Shown here in pieces: positions 1 through 6,970 of a stretch of DNA of 16,999 nucleotides; position 1 is the first letter of the stretch, and each line of letters opens with the position of its first letter. A program made the translations under genes and the position numbers. The notes beneath the pieces were generated by a model, which saw nothing but the letters and a program-made list of their open reading frames with translations, was not told the origin of the DNA and ran no database searches. This DNA is from Bacillota bacterium (GTDB taxonomy: Bacteria > Bacillota > Clostridia > Peptostreptococcales > Anaerovoracaceae), in contig JAEZLP010000053.1 of the NCBI GenBank assembly GCA_023415235.1, positions 1 to 16,999 of the forward strand. The letters run 5' to 3'.

Positions 1-126
1 GACAATATTTGTTGCCGAAAAGCAGCAATTATTTTACAATCAATTTAGCCGGCAAAGTGTCCGGATACTTCCGGTTTCGTGTCCGGATGTTTCCGGATTC
101 GCCGTCCGGATGTTCCGGAATACGCA
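1..126. mobile_element. terminus of an insertion sequence, probably IS21-like (partial)
   Basis: The first 126 bases hold no convincing gene. They end in a cluster of TCCGGA-rich repeats (57-118) that stops abruptly where a flavodoxin-like reading frame begins. Read on the minus strand, the boundary starts with TGCGTATTCCGGAAC, so the outer dinucleotides would be TG...CA. TG/CA tips and several repeats inside each end are typical of IS21-family elements. The transposase genes (istA/istB) would lie left of the window, so the family call rests on end structure alone. No target duplication can be seen because only one end is present. Another element with repeated ends remains possible. Confidence 0.5.
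57..118. repeat. three tandem GTCCGGAT(R)(Y)TTCCGG repeats
   Basis: Copies lie at 57-74 (GTGTCCGGATACTTCCGG), 79-96 (GTGTCCGGATGTTTCCGG) and 104-118 (GTCCGGATGTTCCGG). They are separated by 4 and 7 bases, and each contains two CCGG cores. They are probably the transposase binding sites of the element end rather than a CRISPR array, because the spacers are far too short. Confidence 0.75.
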
Positions 127-261
127 AAGATCATATTCTTCCAGCGCAATATCCTCTTCCTTTACATTAAGAAGTATGACATCATATTCTTTTTTAATTG
201 CATCACAAAGCTTTTTGGTATTTCCATGGTGCAATAATTCATATAGTATTGCTGTTTTCAT
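127..261 (-). pseudogene. flavodoxin-like protein, 5' fragment truncated by the IS end
   Basis: The ATG at 261 has a good RBS (AAAGGGG about 7 bases upstream). The first 45 codons look like the start of a flavodoxin domain. A beta strand (MKTAILYE) leads into HHGNTKKL, which matches the phosphate-binding loop of small clostridial flavodoxins that bind FMN for electron transfer. A second strand follows (YDVILLNV), then EEYDL, where a full flavodoxin would continue towards its next FMN loop. At residue 45 homology stops exactly at the proposed IS tip (126/127). The frame then runs 28 codons into repeat DNA and ends at 40. A flavodoxin of this type needs about 140-160 residues, so this fragment lacks most of the fold and is almost certainly not functional. 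Confidence 0.7.
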
Positions 262-395
262 TTTTATTCCCCTTTGTTTACATATTCTTTATCCTGCTTT
301 ATCATATTCTGTTTATCAAATCAATTTTCTGACAGTCATACATCCGTTCGTGGTCGTCTCCGTTCACTTGCTCTTTTTAAGCTTTGTAAGGTATT

Positions 396-1118
396 TTATT
401 CCAGCCTGTAATCTTCAATTTTTCTGTCTACCAATTCCAGTTTATTTTTATCATTTACATGATAATAATCAGTGTAATATAAACCATTCTCCACTTTATA
501 TGATGCTATTAGTTGGTTATTTACCTCATCTATTTCTGACAGTTGTAAACAAAAACTGTACTCAAATTGCTGTGTGTCATTATTCCAGCACCAATAATAA
601 TATGGGATACTGTTGTTTGGGGTCCATCCGCAGACCTCCACGTCCATATATCCGTCAAAGTTAACATCTTTCAACCCTGCTGATTCATCTGCCGAAAAGC
701 ATTCTGAGTATCCTTCATCAATTCCGTCCACACCATCGATAAGAATAGCTTCCTGGATTAGTATTGATTGAAGCAAATTTTCTTTTTTATATACGTTAAT
801 CTCCCGTACACCATACAGTTCAATATCATCTTTCTTTTTCCCAATCACGGATAAAGTAAGAGCTTCCCCATTTTTTAAAGGTATTTCCATGGTTTTTAAC
901 ACTTCATCTGAATTATTTGCTGGGTCTGAGGGCGGTTCTTTTTTTGGTTCAGGTTCTAGCTCTGATCCACTATCTTCTGGGTATTTTTCTTCTGATAATA
1001 CTTCTCTAGAGTTTATATCGTCAAGCGTATATGTATCCGAATTCTTATCTCCACAAGCCGACAGGCCAATTATGCTTATTACTAATAAAATTCCTGATAA
1101 TAAACGTATTACACCCAT
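396..1118 (-). CDS. putative lipoprotein, secreted
   Basis: This 240-residue protein has a lipoprotein signal peptide: a short basic start, a hydrophobic stretch (about residues 6-19) and a lipobox LSAC with Cys22 as the predicted lipidation site. A Glu/Pro-rich, acidic linker (about residues 40-72) precedes a folded domain containing DVNFDGYMDV (about residue 150). That motif resembles the D-x-N-x-DG segments found in repeats of many extracellular lipoproteins. Two cysteines near WCWNN and FCLQL might form a disulphide. The start is supported by a GGAGG RBS 9 bases before the ATG. The protein probably sits on the outer face of the membrane. I do not recognise a family with a known function, and no neighbour explains its role. 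Confidence 0.85.
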   Translation of the reverse strand: MGVIRLLSGILLVISIIGLSACGDKNSDTYTLDDINSREVLSEEKYPEDSGSELEPEPKKEPPSDPANNSDEVLKTMEIPLKNGEALTLSVIGKKKDDIELYGVREINVYKKENLLQSILIQEAILIDGVDGIDEGYSECFSADESAGLKDVNFDGYMDVEVCGWTPNNSIPYYYWCWNNDTQQFEYSFCLQLSEIDEVNNQLIASYKVENGLYYTDYYHVNDKNKLELVDRKIEDYRLE

Positions 1119-1191
1119 AATAAAACCTCCAAATAATGCATAAATGTTTTTTCAGCCCGAAGGCGCTTTGTATGTTATACTCGATATTAAA

Positions 1192-1233
1192 TCAAGGCTT
1201 CATTCTTGACATCAAGACTACGCACTCAATATG
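1192..1233 (-). pseudogene. remnant of an rlmD 3' end
   Basis: Read on the minus strand this codes HIECVVLMSRMKP and a TGA stop. The intact rlmD product at 3656 ends in HVECVVLMSRTKD. The match begins abruptly at the His codon; the codons before it (IVIRIAATR) do not resemble RlmD. This is a displaced gene end rather than a decayed whole gene, and it fits an integration site at the rlmD 3' end. Confidence 0.6.
1207..1229 (+). repeat. direct repeat copy 1 (att-like, rlmD 3' end)
   Basis: TGACATCAA, four bases, then ACGCACTCAA. Copy 2 lies at 3671-3693 in the same orientation with 21 of 23 bases identical. It is a possible outer attachment site of an island spanning about 1230-3670. Confidence 0.55.
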
Positions 1234-1252
1234 CCTTGTTGCTGCAATTCTG

Positions 1253-1333
1253 ATGACGATTAAGCCTGGTACTCCCTTGGCGTCAGGATATATTTTCAAT
1301 AATTCCGGCGTGACGGTGGATGTCGAAGAATAG
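1253..1333 (+). other. 26-codon open frame of unknown status
   Basis: A plus-strand frame from ATG at 1253 to TAG at 1331-1333 ends in SGVTVDVEE and is followed closely by a hairpin terminator. No clear RBS precedes the ATG. The frame also stays open upstream to 1136, across the rlmD remnant. It could be the truncated 3' end of a plus-strand gene, which would explain the terminator, or chance. I do not recognise it. Confidence 0.2.
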
Positions 1334-1349
1334 GTTTAAAATCAAACCA

Positions 1350-1394
1350 GGCACTCTACGAAAATTACAACGTAGGGTGCCTTGCTTAATTTTT
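1350..1394. terminator. hairpin terminator, possibly bidirectional
   Basis: GGCACTCTACG (1350-1360) pairs with CGTAGGGTGCC (1371-1381) with one G-U pair and a 10-base loop. A T-rich tail TTGCTTAATTTTT follows on the plus strand. On the minus strand, the stem is followed by TGGTTTGATTTT, so it could also end transcription from the araC-type gene that stops at 1476. Confidence 0.7.
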
Positions 1395-1475
1395 GCGTTT
1401 AAGCTCGCAAATTAATTGTAATTCGATAGCTTTTCAGTACTTGTAATATGCCACTCCAAATATGATTAGTCATTA

Positions 1476-2384
1476 TCAACATCTTTCTGATGTAGGCATC
1501 CACAATTCCATGTAACTACCTTCAGGTGAACTGTTGTAGTAAACTTCAGGAGAATAAACATCCATAGTTAATCCGTGTTTTTCAAGCCAAAGTCCGCTAT
1601 ATTTTGCAGCTTTATTGATAGCTACAGTTACGAGTTGTTCAAAATTTTCTGCTTCAAATCCACAAACAATATATTCCCTGGCAGGCATCTCCCATTTGAT
1701 AAAGCGGCTATCTTCCGTTCCCTGCGCCACTTCTGCGCCGGCAAAGTAAGTGAAATAACCCTCAGGTACATCCCCAAGATAAGCAACTCCCAACTCACGT
1801 CCTCCCTCTATCCGAGGAATAAGCTGTTTTTCTTGGTGGAATTTCTCCCATACTTGGCTGGGCATATCTACGCCTGTAGCTTCCCCAAGTGGTATTTGCC
1901 CCTCGATAGGAATTATACCCGTAAAGCCCATAAAGATAATTGGGTGAAAAAGATTTTTGCGATTGAATTCCAGCACAAGTCCATCACTGATAAGTGGAAC
2001 CCCTTCATCGATCATTGCGTAGTTAAGCAATAAATCAGGTTTATCAAACTGATTGAGCATTACCGGTTGCTTACGATACTCTTCCGGAGTCATTTTAAAG
2101 GCTTCTTTGAATGCCCTTGTAAATGTTTCATGGCTCCCAAAGCCGCAATCCAGCGCAATATCAAGAATACGGCGTTGTTTATCAGCAAGCGACTTATAAG
2201 CACAAGCTAATCGTCGCAGCTTGATATATTCACGTACCGGTTTTTTTACAAGACGAGAGAACAACCTTTGATAATAAAATGGTGATAACGCCGATTCTTT
2301 CGCAAGTTGTTCAATATCAAAATTTTCGCTGATATTTGTTTCAATAAAGTCCAATGATTTTTGTATGGCTTCCCATGCGTGCAT
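1476..2384 (-). CDS. AraC-family transcriptional regulator with GyrI-like effector domain
   Basis: This 302-residue protein has two parts. Residues about 5-105 form the AraC/XylS double helix-turn-helix DNA-binding domain, recognised by ISENFDIEQLAKESALSPFYYQRLF and by the second-helix signature IALDCGFGSHETFTRAFKEAF followed by TPEEYRK. Residues about 140-300 resemble the GyrI-like/SOUL-type effector-binding domain, which in SAV-type regulators binds small, often drug-like ligands. I chose ATG 2384 because GGGAGGTG lies 6-7 bases upstream; an upstream in-frame ATG at 2414 has no RBS. The product is a cytoplasmic regulator, probably ligand-responsive. No transporter or enzyme adjoins it that would name its target. 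It lies in the AT-rich accessory block between the two rlmD-end repeats. Confidence 0.92.
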   Translation of the reverse strand: MHAWEAIQKSLDFIETNISENFDIEQLAKESALSPFYYQRLFSRLVKKPVREYIKLRRLACAYKSLADKQRRILDIALDCGFGSHETFTRAFKEAFKMTPEEYRKQPVMLNQFDKPDLLLNYAMIDEGVPLISDGLVLEFNRKNLFHPIIFMGFTGIIPIEGQIPLGEATGVDMPSQVWEKFHQEKQLIPRIEGGRELGVAYLGDVPEGYFTYFAGAEVAQGTEDSRFIKWEMPAREYIVCGFEAENFEQLVTVAINKAAKYSGLWLEKHGLTMDVYSPEVYYNSSPEGSYMELWMPTSERC

Positions 2385-2528
2385 GATATGCACCTCCCTT
2401 ACAATAGATAGCATATCACTACTACGGTTTATTCGCTTGACTTGCTCTGCTCTTTTATTACATCTATTGCGCTAATAAATAAAAATTTATGGCTTTACTG
2501 TATATATTTATCTCCATATATTCATTGT

Positions 2529-2987
2529 CTATTGAGTGGTTTTCCTGAAATCAGCAAGCAAGAAAACTACCTCAAACATTTCCTCCGAACACAAGTCGAA
2601 AACAATAGGAAAATATTTTAGTTTTCCCATTTGTTTTGAATCCGCTATCATTAGCTTAACTTCGTTGTTAAGCGGAAGGCTTAATACATCCGCACGGGCT
2701 TTTTCGGGAATATAAATAGTCACTTTGAAAAAACCATCCCAGATCGATAGCCAAAAAACAGTTGTTTCTTTTAGACCGCCTCGAGCGCCCGTCCACTTAT
2801 AGATTCCTTTTGCCAGCCACGCCTTGCCGTCGTTGTAGTAACGCCATTCTAAATGAATATCGTGGCTTGCAAGTTCGCCTATAAACTTTATATAGACGTT
2901 GTTCGATTCCCCAAGAGCCTTTGCAATAACGTCACTTGACGGTTGAATATCAGGGTTTCTAAGCAATTGCTCTTTGTTTATTTTCAT
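2529..2987 (-). CDS. DUF3788-like protein
   Basis: This 152-residue cytoplasmic protein, without signal peptide or membrane segment, matches the general pattern of DUF3788 proteins. It has an N-terminal KAL...(V/I)Y..F segment, a central LEWRYYNDGKAWLAKGIYKW strand pair, then VFWLSIWDGFFKVTIYIPEKA and a C-terminal lobe ending near EMFEVVFLLADFR. The biochemical function of this family is not known to me. The start has a GGAGG RBS 10 bases upstream. It lies 25 bp after the ASCH-like gene on the same strand, so the two are probably co-transcribed. The distance to the next gene (araC-type, 144 bp) leaves room for a separate promoter. Confidence 0.85.
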   Translation of the reverse strand: MKINKEQLLRNPDIQPSSDVIAKALGESNNVYIKFIGELASHDIHLEWRYYNDGKAWLAKGIYKWTGARGGLKETTVFWLSIWDGFFKVTIYIPEKARADVLSLPLNNEVKLMIADSKQMGKLKYFPIVFDLCSEEMFEVVFLLADFRKTTQ

Positions 2988-3012
2988 ACAACAAAACCTC
3001 CACAGCTAAGAT

Positions 3013-3465
3013 TTAGAACCTCAATTTTTCATAGTTGTATGGTATGCTTGTGCCAACAACAACATCTTCAATTTTATCAATAATCAACCAATCATCCATA
3101 TTACCTTGATGGTCAAAATCAAGAGGTTCTATTTCCTTCACATCTGTGAATTCAACTAAGCAAATACATTTTTTGTGCCAACGATCTTGTTGTCTTTTTG
3201 ATAGATTGAGCTTGCTTAGATTATCTTGTAACACTTCGTTTATTTGCTCTTCAGTAAGTTTGACAAAATTCTCTACTTTTTTCACTACACCCATAGCTGT
3301 TATTTTTCCGGTTCCTTTCTTCATGAAGTATAGGATTTCTCCTTCAAAAACTCGGCTATGGGGTATCTTTCTTGCAGCTGCAGCTCTAATAACCATTGTC
3401 TTAGAGCCATCCAAAATCTTTTCCAAAACCTTTTCTTTATCGTCGCAGTATACCAAATGCACCAT
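3013..3465 (-). CDS. hypothetical protein, possibly ASCH/PUA-like fold
   Basis: This is a 150-residue soluble protein. The N-terminal half reads KVLEKILDGSKTMVIRAAA...SRVFEGEILYFMKKG...ITAMGVVKKVENF. A lysine/serine-rich turn (DGSKTMVIR), then a strand (GEILYFM) and an A-x-G-x-V-x-x-V strand resemble the G-x-K-x-x-x-R and strand order of ASCH/PUA-like domains, which bind RNA or modified bases. This is fold-level similarity seen by eye, so the call is tentative. The C-terminal half is charged and contains QQDRWHKKCICLVEF and a DDWLIIDK motif. The RBS is GAGGGAT before ATG 3465. It heads a likely two-gene unit with the DUF3788-like gene. A TATAAT occurs at about 25 bases before the start codon, without a convincing -35. 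Confidence 0.82.
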   Translation of the reverse strand: MVHLVYCDDKEKVLEKILDGSKTMVIRAAAARKIPHSRVFEGEILYFMKKGTGKITAMGVVKKVENFVKLTEEQINEVLQDNLSKLNLSKRQQDRWHKKCICLVEFTDVKEIEPLDFDHQGNMDDWLIIDKIEDVVVGTSIPYNYEKLRF

Positions 3466-3622
3466 AAATATCCCTCGCTTTCGAATTATATTTAAATATT
3501 ATCATTACCTTCTTAACATCCAACCTGACCACTTGACTATCTAAAAGCGGCTTTATAGACTTGTTTCTTCGAACCGAAAAATTCATGTTTTTCGTTCAAT
3601 GGGTTTTATACCCTTGTGTACT

Positions 3623-3647
3623 AAAAACCTTGATATATAAGGGTTTT
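3623..3647 (-). terminator. weak hairpin terminator after rlmD
   Basis: On the minus strand AAAACCCTT (3647-3639) pairs with AAGGTTTTT (3631-3623) around a 7-base A/T loop, with the U-tract formed by the last arm. It starts nine bases after the rlmD stop. The stem is A/T-rich and has a mismatch, so it is weak. Confidence 0.4.
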
Positions 3648-3655
3648 CAGTAAAA

Positions 3656-4816
3656 TCAATCTTTTGTTCGTGACATCAATACCACGCACTCAACGTGTTT
3701 GGTATAGGGAAAATTGTCAAAGGCCTTGATACTGACTGTCCGATAGCCGTAATACTGTGCAAAGCTTAAATTTTCAACAAGACTCTTAGGGTTACAAGAG
3801 ATGTACACAATTTGATTAACCCCGTAGTTTAGTATTTTCTCGAGCGCTTTTGGATGAACTCCCATCCTTGGCGGGTCGAGAACGATGACATCCGGTTTCG
3901 CTTCAATTTCGCTTAATACTTCCAGCACATCTCCCGCTATAAATTCACAGTTGTCCAAGCCGTTCAACCGGGCGTTCTCCCTGGCCGCTTCTACAGCCTC
4001 CTCAACGATTTCCACTCCGATGACCTTCTTTGCCCGGAGAGCCATGGTTTGGGCTATGGTTCCGGTACCGCAGTAGAGATCAAAGACCGTTTTCCCGTCC
4101 AGATCCTTTATGAGTGCCAGCGCTTCCGTATATAGCTTTTCCACGGCAAGGATGTTTGTTTGAAAGAAGGAAAACGCGCTGACCTTGAATTTCAATGTCA
4201 TAATTTCTTCCATGTAGTAGTCCCTGCCCCAGACGGTATATAATTTGTCGCAATAGACAAAATCCGCAACGTTGTCGTTGACGGTATGCAGGATGCCGAC
4301 AATAGTGTTTTGCAGAGGAAGAGCCAGAAGCCTTTTCGCAAACGCTTCTCCGTCAAAGCTGCTCTGGGACGTCGTTACCGCATTAATCAGCAGTTCTCCC
4401 GTATGTTCTCCCTTCCGAACAATCAGGTTTCGCATCAGTCCCATATGGGTTTTCTTATGGTAGTGCTCATATCCTTTGCTTTGGCAGAAAGAAAGGGTTT
4501 CCTTCAGGATCTCATTAAAATCCGGATCCACCAGTTGACATTCCTCCACCGTTACAATAGACATAAAACGACCCTTTTTATGCATTCCAAGGGTCATTTC
4601 ACCGTCTTTGATTTCGTCTCCGAAGGTGTATTCCATTTTATTCCGATATGCTGTGCGTTTCGGACTCCCTTCGATGCCAAGGTATTTGCCGTAGTCAATC
4701 TTTTTTTCCTCCAAAAGGCGCAGCACTTCCTTACCTTTCAGGACAAGCTGGTCCTCATAGGGCATTTCCTGATAGATACAGCCTCCGCAGCTTTCGTTAT
4801 GCTTGCAGATTCCCAT
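3656..4816 (-). CDS. rlmD: 23S rRNA (uracil-5-)-methyltransferase RlmD/RumA type
   Basis: This 386-residue SAM-dependent enzyme is expected to methylate C5 of U1939 in 23S rRNA (a related family member could act on U747). The [4Fe-4S] cysteines are Cys4, Cys10, Cys13 and Cys93. The SAM motif is FDLYCGTGTIA (about 245-255), the catalytic stretch is VLDPPRMG (312-319), and the nucleophile is Cys341 in ISCNPKSL. Glu376 in HVECVVLM is the expected general base. The usual N-terminal TRAM domain is missing: the protein begins directly at the cluster cysteines, about 60 residues shorter than typical RumA. The RBS GGAGGC supports the ATG. It lies 16 bp after metA and is probably the last gene of the long operon. 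Its 3' end is half of a direct repeat with 1207-1229. Confidence 0.93.
   Translation of the reverse strand: MGICKHNESCGGCIYQEMPYEDQLVLKGKEVLRLLEEKKIDYGKYLGIEGSPKRTAYRNKMEYTFGDEIKDGEMTLGMHKKGRFMSIVTVEECQLVDPDFNEILKETLSFCQSKGYEHYHKKTHMGLMRNLIVRKGEHTGELLINAVTTSQSSFDGEAFAKRLLALPLQNTIVGILHTVNDNVADFVYCDKLYTVWGRDYYMEEIMTLKFKVSAFSFFQTNILAVEKLYTEALALIKDLDGKTVFDLYCGTGTIAQTMALRAKKVIGVEIVEEAVEAARENARLNGLDNCEFIAGDVLEVLSEIEAKPDVIVLDPPRMGVHPKALEKILNYGVNQIVYISCNPKSLVENLSFAQYYGYRTVSIKAFDNFPYTKHVECVVLMSRTKD
3671..3693 (+). repeat. direct repeat copy 2 (inside rlmD 3' end)
   Basis: TGACATCAA, four bases, then ACGCACTCAA, identical to 1207-1229 at 21 of 23 positions and in the same orientation. It covers codons of the conserved ECVVLMS segment of rlmD, which includes the general base Glu376. 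It is a plausible inner attachment site for an element inserted at the gene end. Confidence 0.55.
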
Positions 4817-4832
4817 TGTTGCCTCCGATTCT

Positions 4833-5762
4833 TTATTTCACTATGATTTGTTCCAACTCATTCAGATCGTACGGAGTTTCCTGATATACATAGTTGAGCC
4901 AGTTTGCAAAGAATAGATTACCGTGGCCGCTCCATTTAACCACGATGTCTCGATTCGGATCATTGTCCTTGAAGTAATCCTGAGGAACTTCAATGGGAAG
5001 CCCTTTCTTGACATCCCTTTCATATTCCAGCTTCAGAGTATCACGGTCATATTCCATATGTCCCTGAACGAAAACCATTCGTTTGTCTTCAGTGGCAATG
5101 ATATGCGGTCCCGTTGCCTCAGATTCTGCAAGAATTTTCAAATCATGGACTTTAAGAATATCTTCCTTCCTTACCTGGGTGTGTCTGGAATGAGGAGCGA
5201 AGAATTCCTCGTCAAAGCCTCTTGTCAACTCAGATTTTTTATCCAATAGCTCATGTTTGAAGACGCCGAACAATTTCTTGTCCATTACAAACTTTTCAAT
5301 CCCGTAATGATAATACAACGCAGCCTGGGCCCCCCAGCAAATATGTAACGTGCTGAATACATTGCTTTTTGTGTATTCGAAGATTTCCGTCAACTCCTTC
5401 CAGTAATCCACTTCCTCATAGGGCAGGAATTCGACCGGAGCTCCTGTGATGATCATTCCGTCAAATCGCTGATTTTTAATTTCATCATAGGTTTTATAAA
5501 AGTTCTCCAGATGCAGCTTGTCGGTGTTTTTGGATTCATGGGTGTCCATAGTAAGCAGCTGGAGATCCACCTGAAGAGGGGTATTGGCCAGCATTCTGAT
5601 CAACTGGGTCTCTGTCACCTCTTTTGTGGGCATGAGATTGACGATTGCGATGCGCAGAGGCCTGATATCCTGTTTCAGCGCCCTCTGTTCGTGCATCACA
5701 AAGACATTTTCCTCTTTCAATGTATTATATGCGGGTAACTCCCTTGGTATTAAAATAGGCAT
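4833..5762 (-). CDS. metA: homoserine O-acetyltransferase (MetA family)
   Basis: This 309-residue cytoplasmic enzyme acylates homoserine as the first committed step of methionine synthesis. Numbered from the chosen start MPILIP, the catalytic residues fall at the family positions: nucleophile Cys142 (HICWGAQ), His235 and Glu237 (QGHMEYDR). Residue 111 is Glu (TGAPVEFLPYEEV). In this family Glu111 goes with acetyl-CoA use and Gly111 with succinyl-CoA use, so acetyl transfer is predicted despite the frequent succinyltransferase label. ATG 5762 is preferred because AAAGGAGAT lies 6-7 bases upstream; the ATG at 5780 would add six residues without support. It sits 50 bp after tgt and 16 bp before rlmD. 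I saw no SAM riboswitch or T-box in the short upstream gap, so expression probably follows the operon. Confidence 0.95.
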   Translation of the reverse strand: MPILIPRELPAYNTLKEENVFVMHEQRALKQDIRPLRIAIVNLMPTKEVTETQLIRMLANTPLQVDLQLLTMDTHESKNTDKLHLENFYKTYDEIKNQRFDGMIITGAPVEFLPYEEVDYWKELTEIFEYTKSNVFSTLHICWGAQAALYYHYGIEKFVMDKKLFGVFKHELLDKKSELTRGFDEEFFAPHSRHTQVRKEDILKVHDLKILAESEATGPHIIATEDKRMVFVQGHMEYDRDTLKLEYERDVKKGLPIEVPQDYFKDNDPNRDIVVKWSGHGNLFFANWLNYVYQETPYDLNELEQIIVK

Positions 5763-5812
5763 TGTTGATCTCCTTTCCAATTCCGGAAATCTGTCGGCTT
5801 CTGGATGAAACC

Positions 5813-6931
5813 TCAGAACTTTCCGTATTTATTGTAGAATTCCTGCTTGTATTCCAGGAATCTGTCTTCCTCAATTGCCCTGCGTATCCCGTCCATGAGA
5901 CGGATCAGAAAATGCAGATTGTGATTGGTTAAAAGCATGGAAGATAATATTTCGTTGGACTTGAACAGATGTCTCAGGTACGCTTTGGAATAATTTCTGC
6001 AGGTGTAACAGTCGCATTCCGGATCCAAAGCGGAATAATCCCTTTCGTAGGCAGCATTCTTGATTACCACCTTTCCATGCGAGGTCATAGCCGTTCCGTT
6101 TCTTGCGATTCTGGTGGGCAATACGCAGTCAAACATGTCCACGCCCCGTTCCACCCCTTCGAAGAGGCAGTCGGGGCTTCCCACGCCCATAAGATATCTC
6201 GGCTTGTCAGCCGGCAGATAGTCCACGCAGTAGTCGAGCACCTCATACATCAGCTCCTTCGGTTCACCGACGCTGAGGCCGCCGATTGCATAGCCGGGAA
6301 GATCCAATTCCACGATCTCCATCGCGCTCTGATAGCGAAGATCCTGATACATTCCCCCCTGCATGATTCCGAAGAGGGACTGGCGCTCCACATTGGTATG
6401 GGCTTCCTTGCAGCGCTTGAGCCAACGGGTGGTGCGTTCCAGTGAATTCTTGACGTAAGTCCGATCTGCCGGGTAAGGCGCGCATTCATCGAAGGCCATT
6501 ATGATGTCAGAGCCTAACGCATTCTGTACTTCCATGGACTTTTCGGGAGAGAGCATGTGCTTTGATCCGTCGATATGAGAACGGAATTCCACTCCCTCTT
6601 CTGTGATCTTTCGCAGATCTCCCAGGCTGAATACCTGAAATCCGCCGCTGTCGGTGAGAATGGCTCTGTCCCAGTTCATGAATTTGTGAAGGCCTCCGGC
6701 TTCTTTGACGATCTCGTGACCGGGTCTCAGATAAAGATGGTAGGTGTTGGACAGAATGATCTGGGCGCCCATCTCCTTCACTTCATCGGGGCGCATAGCT
6801 TTTACGGTTGCCGCCGTACCTACCGGCATAAAGACAGGCGTTTCAATGCTTCCGTGGGGAGTATTGACTCTGCCTCTCCTGGCCTTTGACCTTTTATCAG
6901 TTTTTAATAATTCATATGTTACTGCTGTCAT
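5813..6931 (-). CDS. tgt: queuine/preQ1 tRNA-guanine transglycosylase
   Basis: This 372-residue enzyme exchanges guanine-34 in the anticodon wobble position of tRNAs with GUN anticodons for preQ1. Visible signatures are the conserved FMPVGTAATVKA near the start, Asp94 in TDSGGFQVFSL (substrate binding/general acid-base), the nucleophile Asp268 in GVDMFDCVLPTRIARNG, and the zinc site Cys306, Cys308, Cys311 (CDCYTC) with His337 (LLTNHNL). Length is normal for the bacterial homodimeric enzyme. The RBS AGAGGT precedes the ATG by 6 bases. queA lies 39 bp upstream and supplies the next step of the same pathway; the preQ1 biosynthesis genes are not in the window. The usual clostridial follower yajC is absent and metA stands in its place. 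Confidence 0.97.
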   Translation of the reverse strand: MTAVTYELLKTDKRSKARRGRVNTPHGSIETPVFMPVGTAATVKAMRPDEVKEMGAQIILSNTYHLYLRPGHEIVKEAGGLHKFMNWDRAILTDSGGFQVFSLGDLRKITEEGVEFRSHIDGSKHMLSPEKSMEVQNALGSDIIMAFDECAPYPADRTYVKNSLERTTRWLKRCKEAHTNVERQSLFGIMQGGMYQDLRYQSAMEIVELDLPGYAIGGLSVGEPKELMYEVLDYCVDYLPADKPRYLMGVGSPDCLFEGVERGVDMFDCVLPTRIARNGTAMTSHGKVVIKNAAYERDYSALDPECDCYTCRNYSKAYLRHLFKSNEILSSMLLTNHNLHFLIRLMDGIRRAIEEDRFLEYKQEFYNKYGKF

Positions 6932-6970
6932 TTTTACCTCTTGAATCTATTGTACGATAAGATTTATCTG

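Noticed and set aside
57..118. Short CRISPR-like array
   Set aside because: Repeats are 15-18 bases with 4-7 base gaps; spacers are too short and there are no cas genes. The pattern fits transposase binding sites.
110..664. 184-codon plus-strand open frame
   Set aside because: It runs across the IS tip, the flavodoxin fragment and the end of the lipoprotein gene in antisense, has no RBS, and reads as low-complexity hydrophobic/aromatic sequence.
5763..5812. SAM riboswitch or T-box before metA
   Set aside because: The gap to tgt is only 50 bp and contains no T-box motif or terminator/antiterminator pair.
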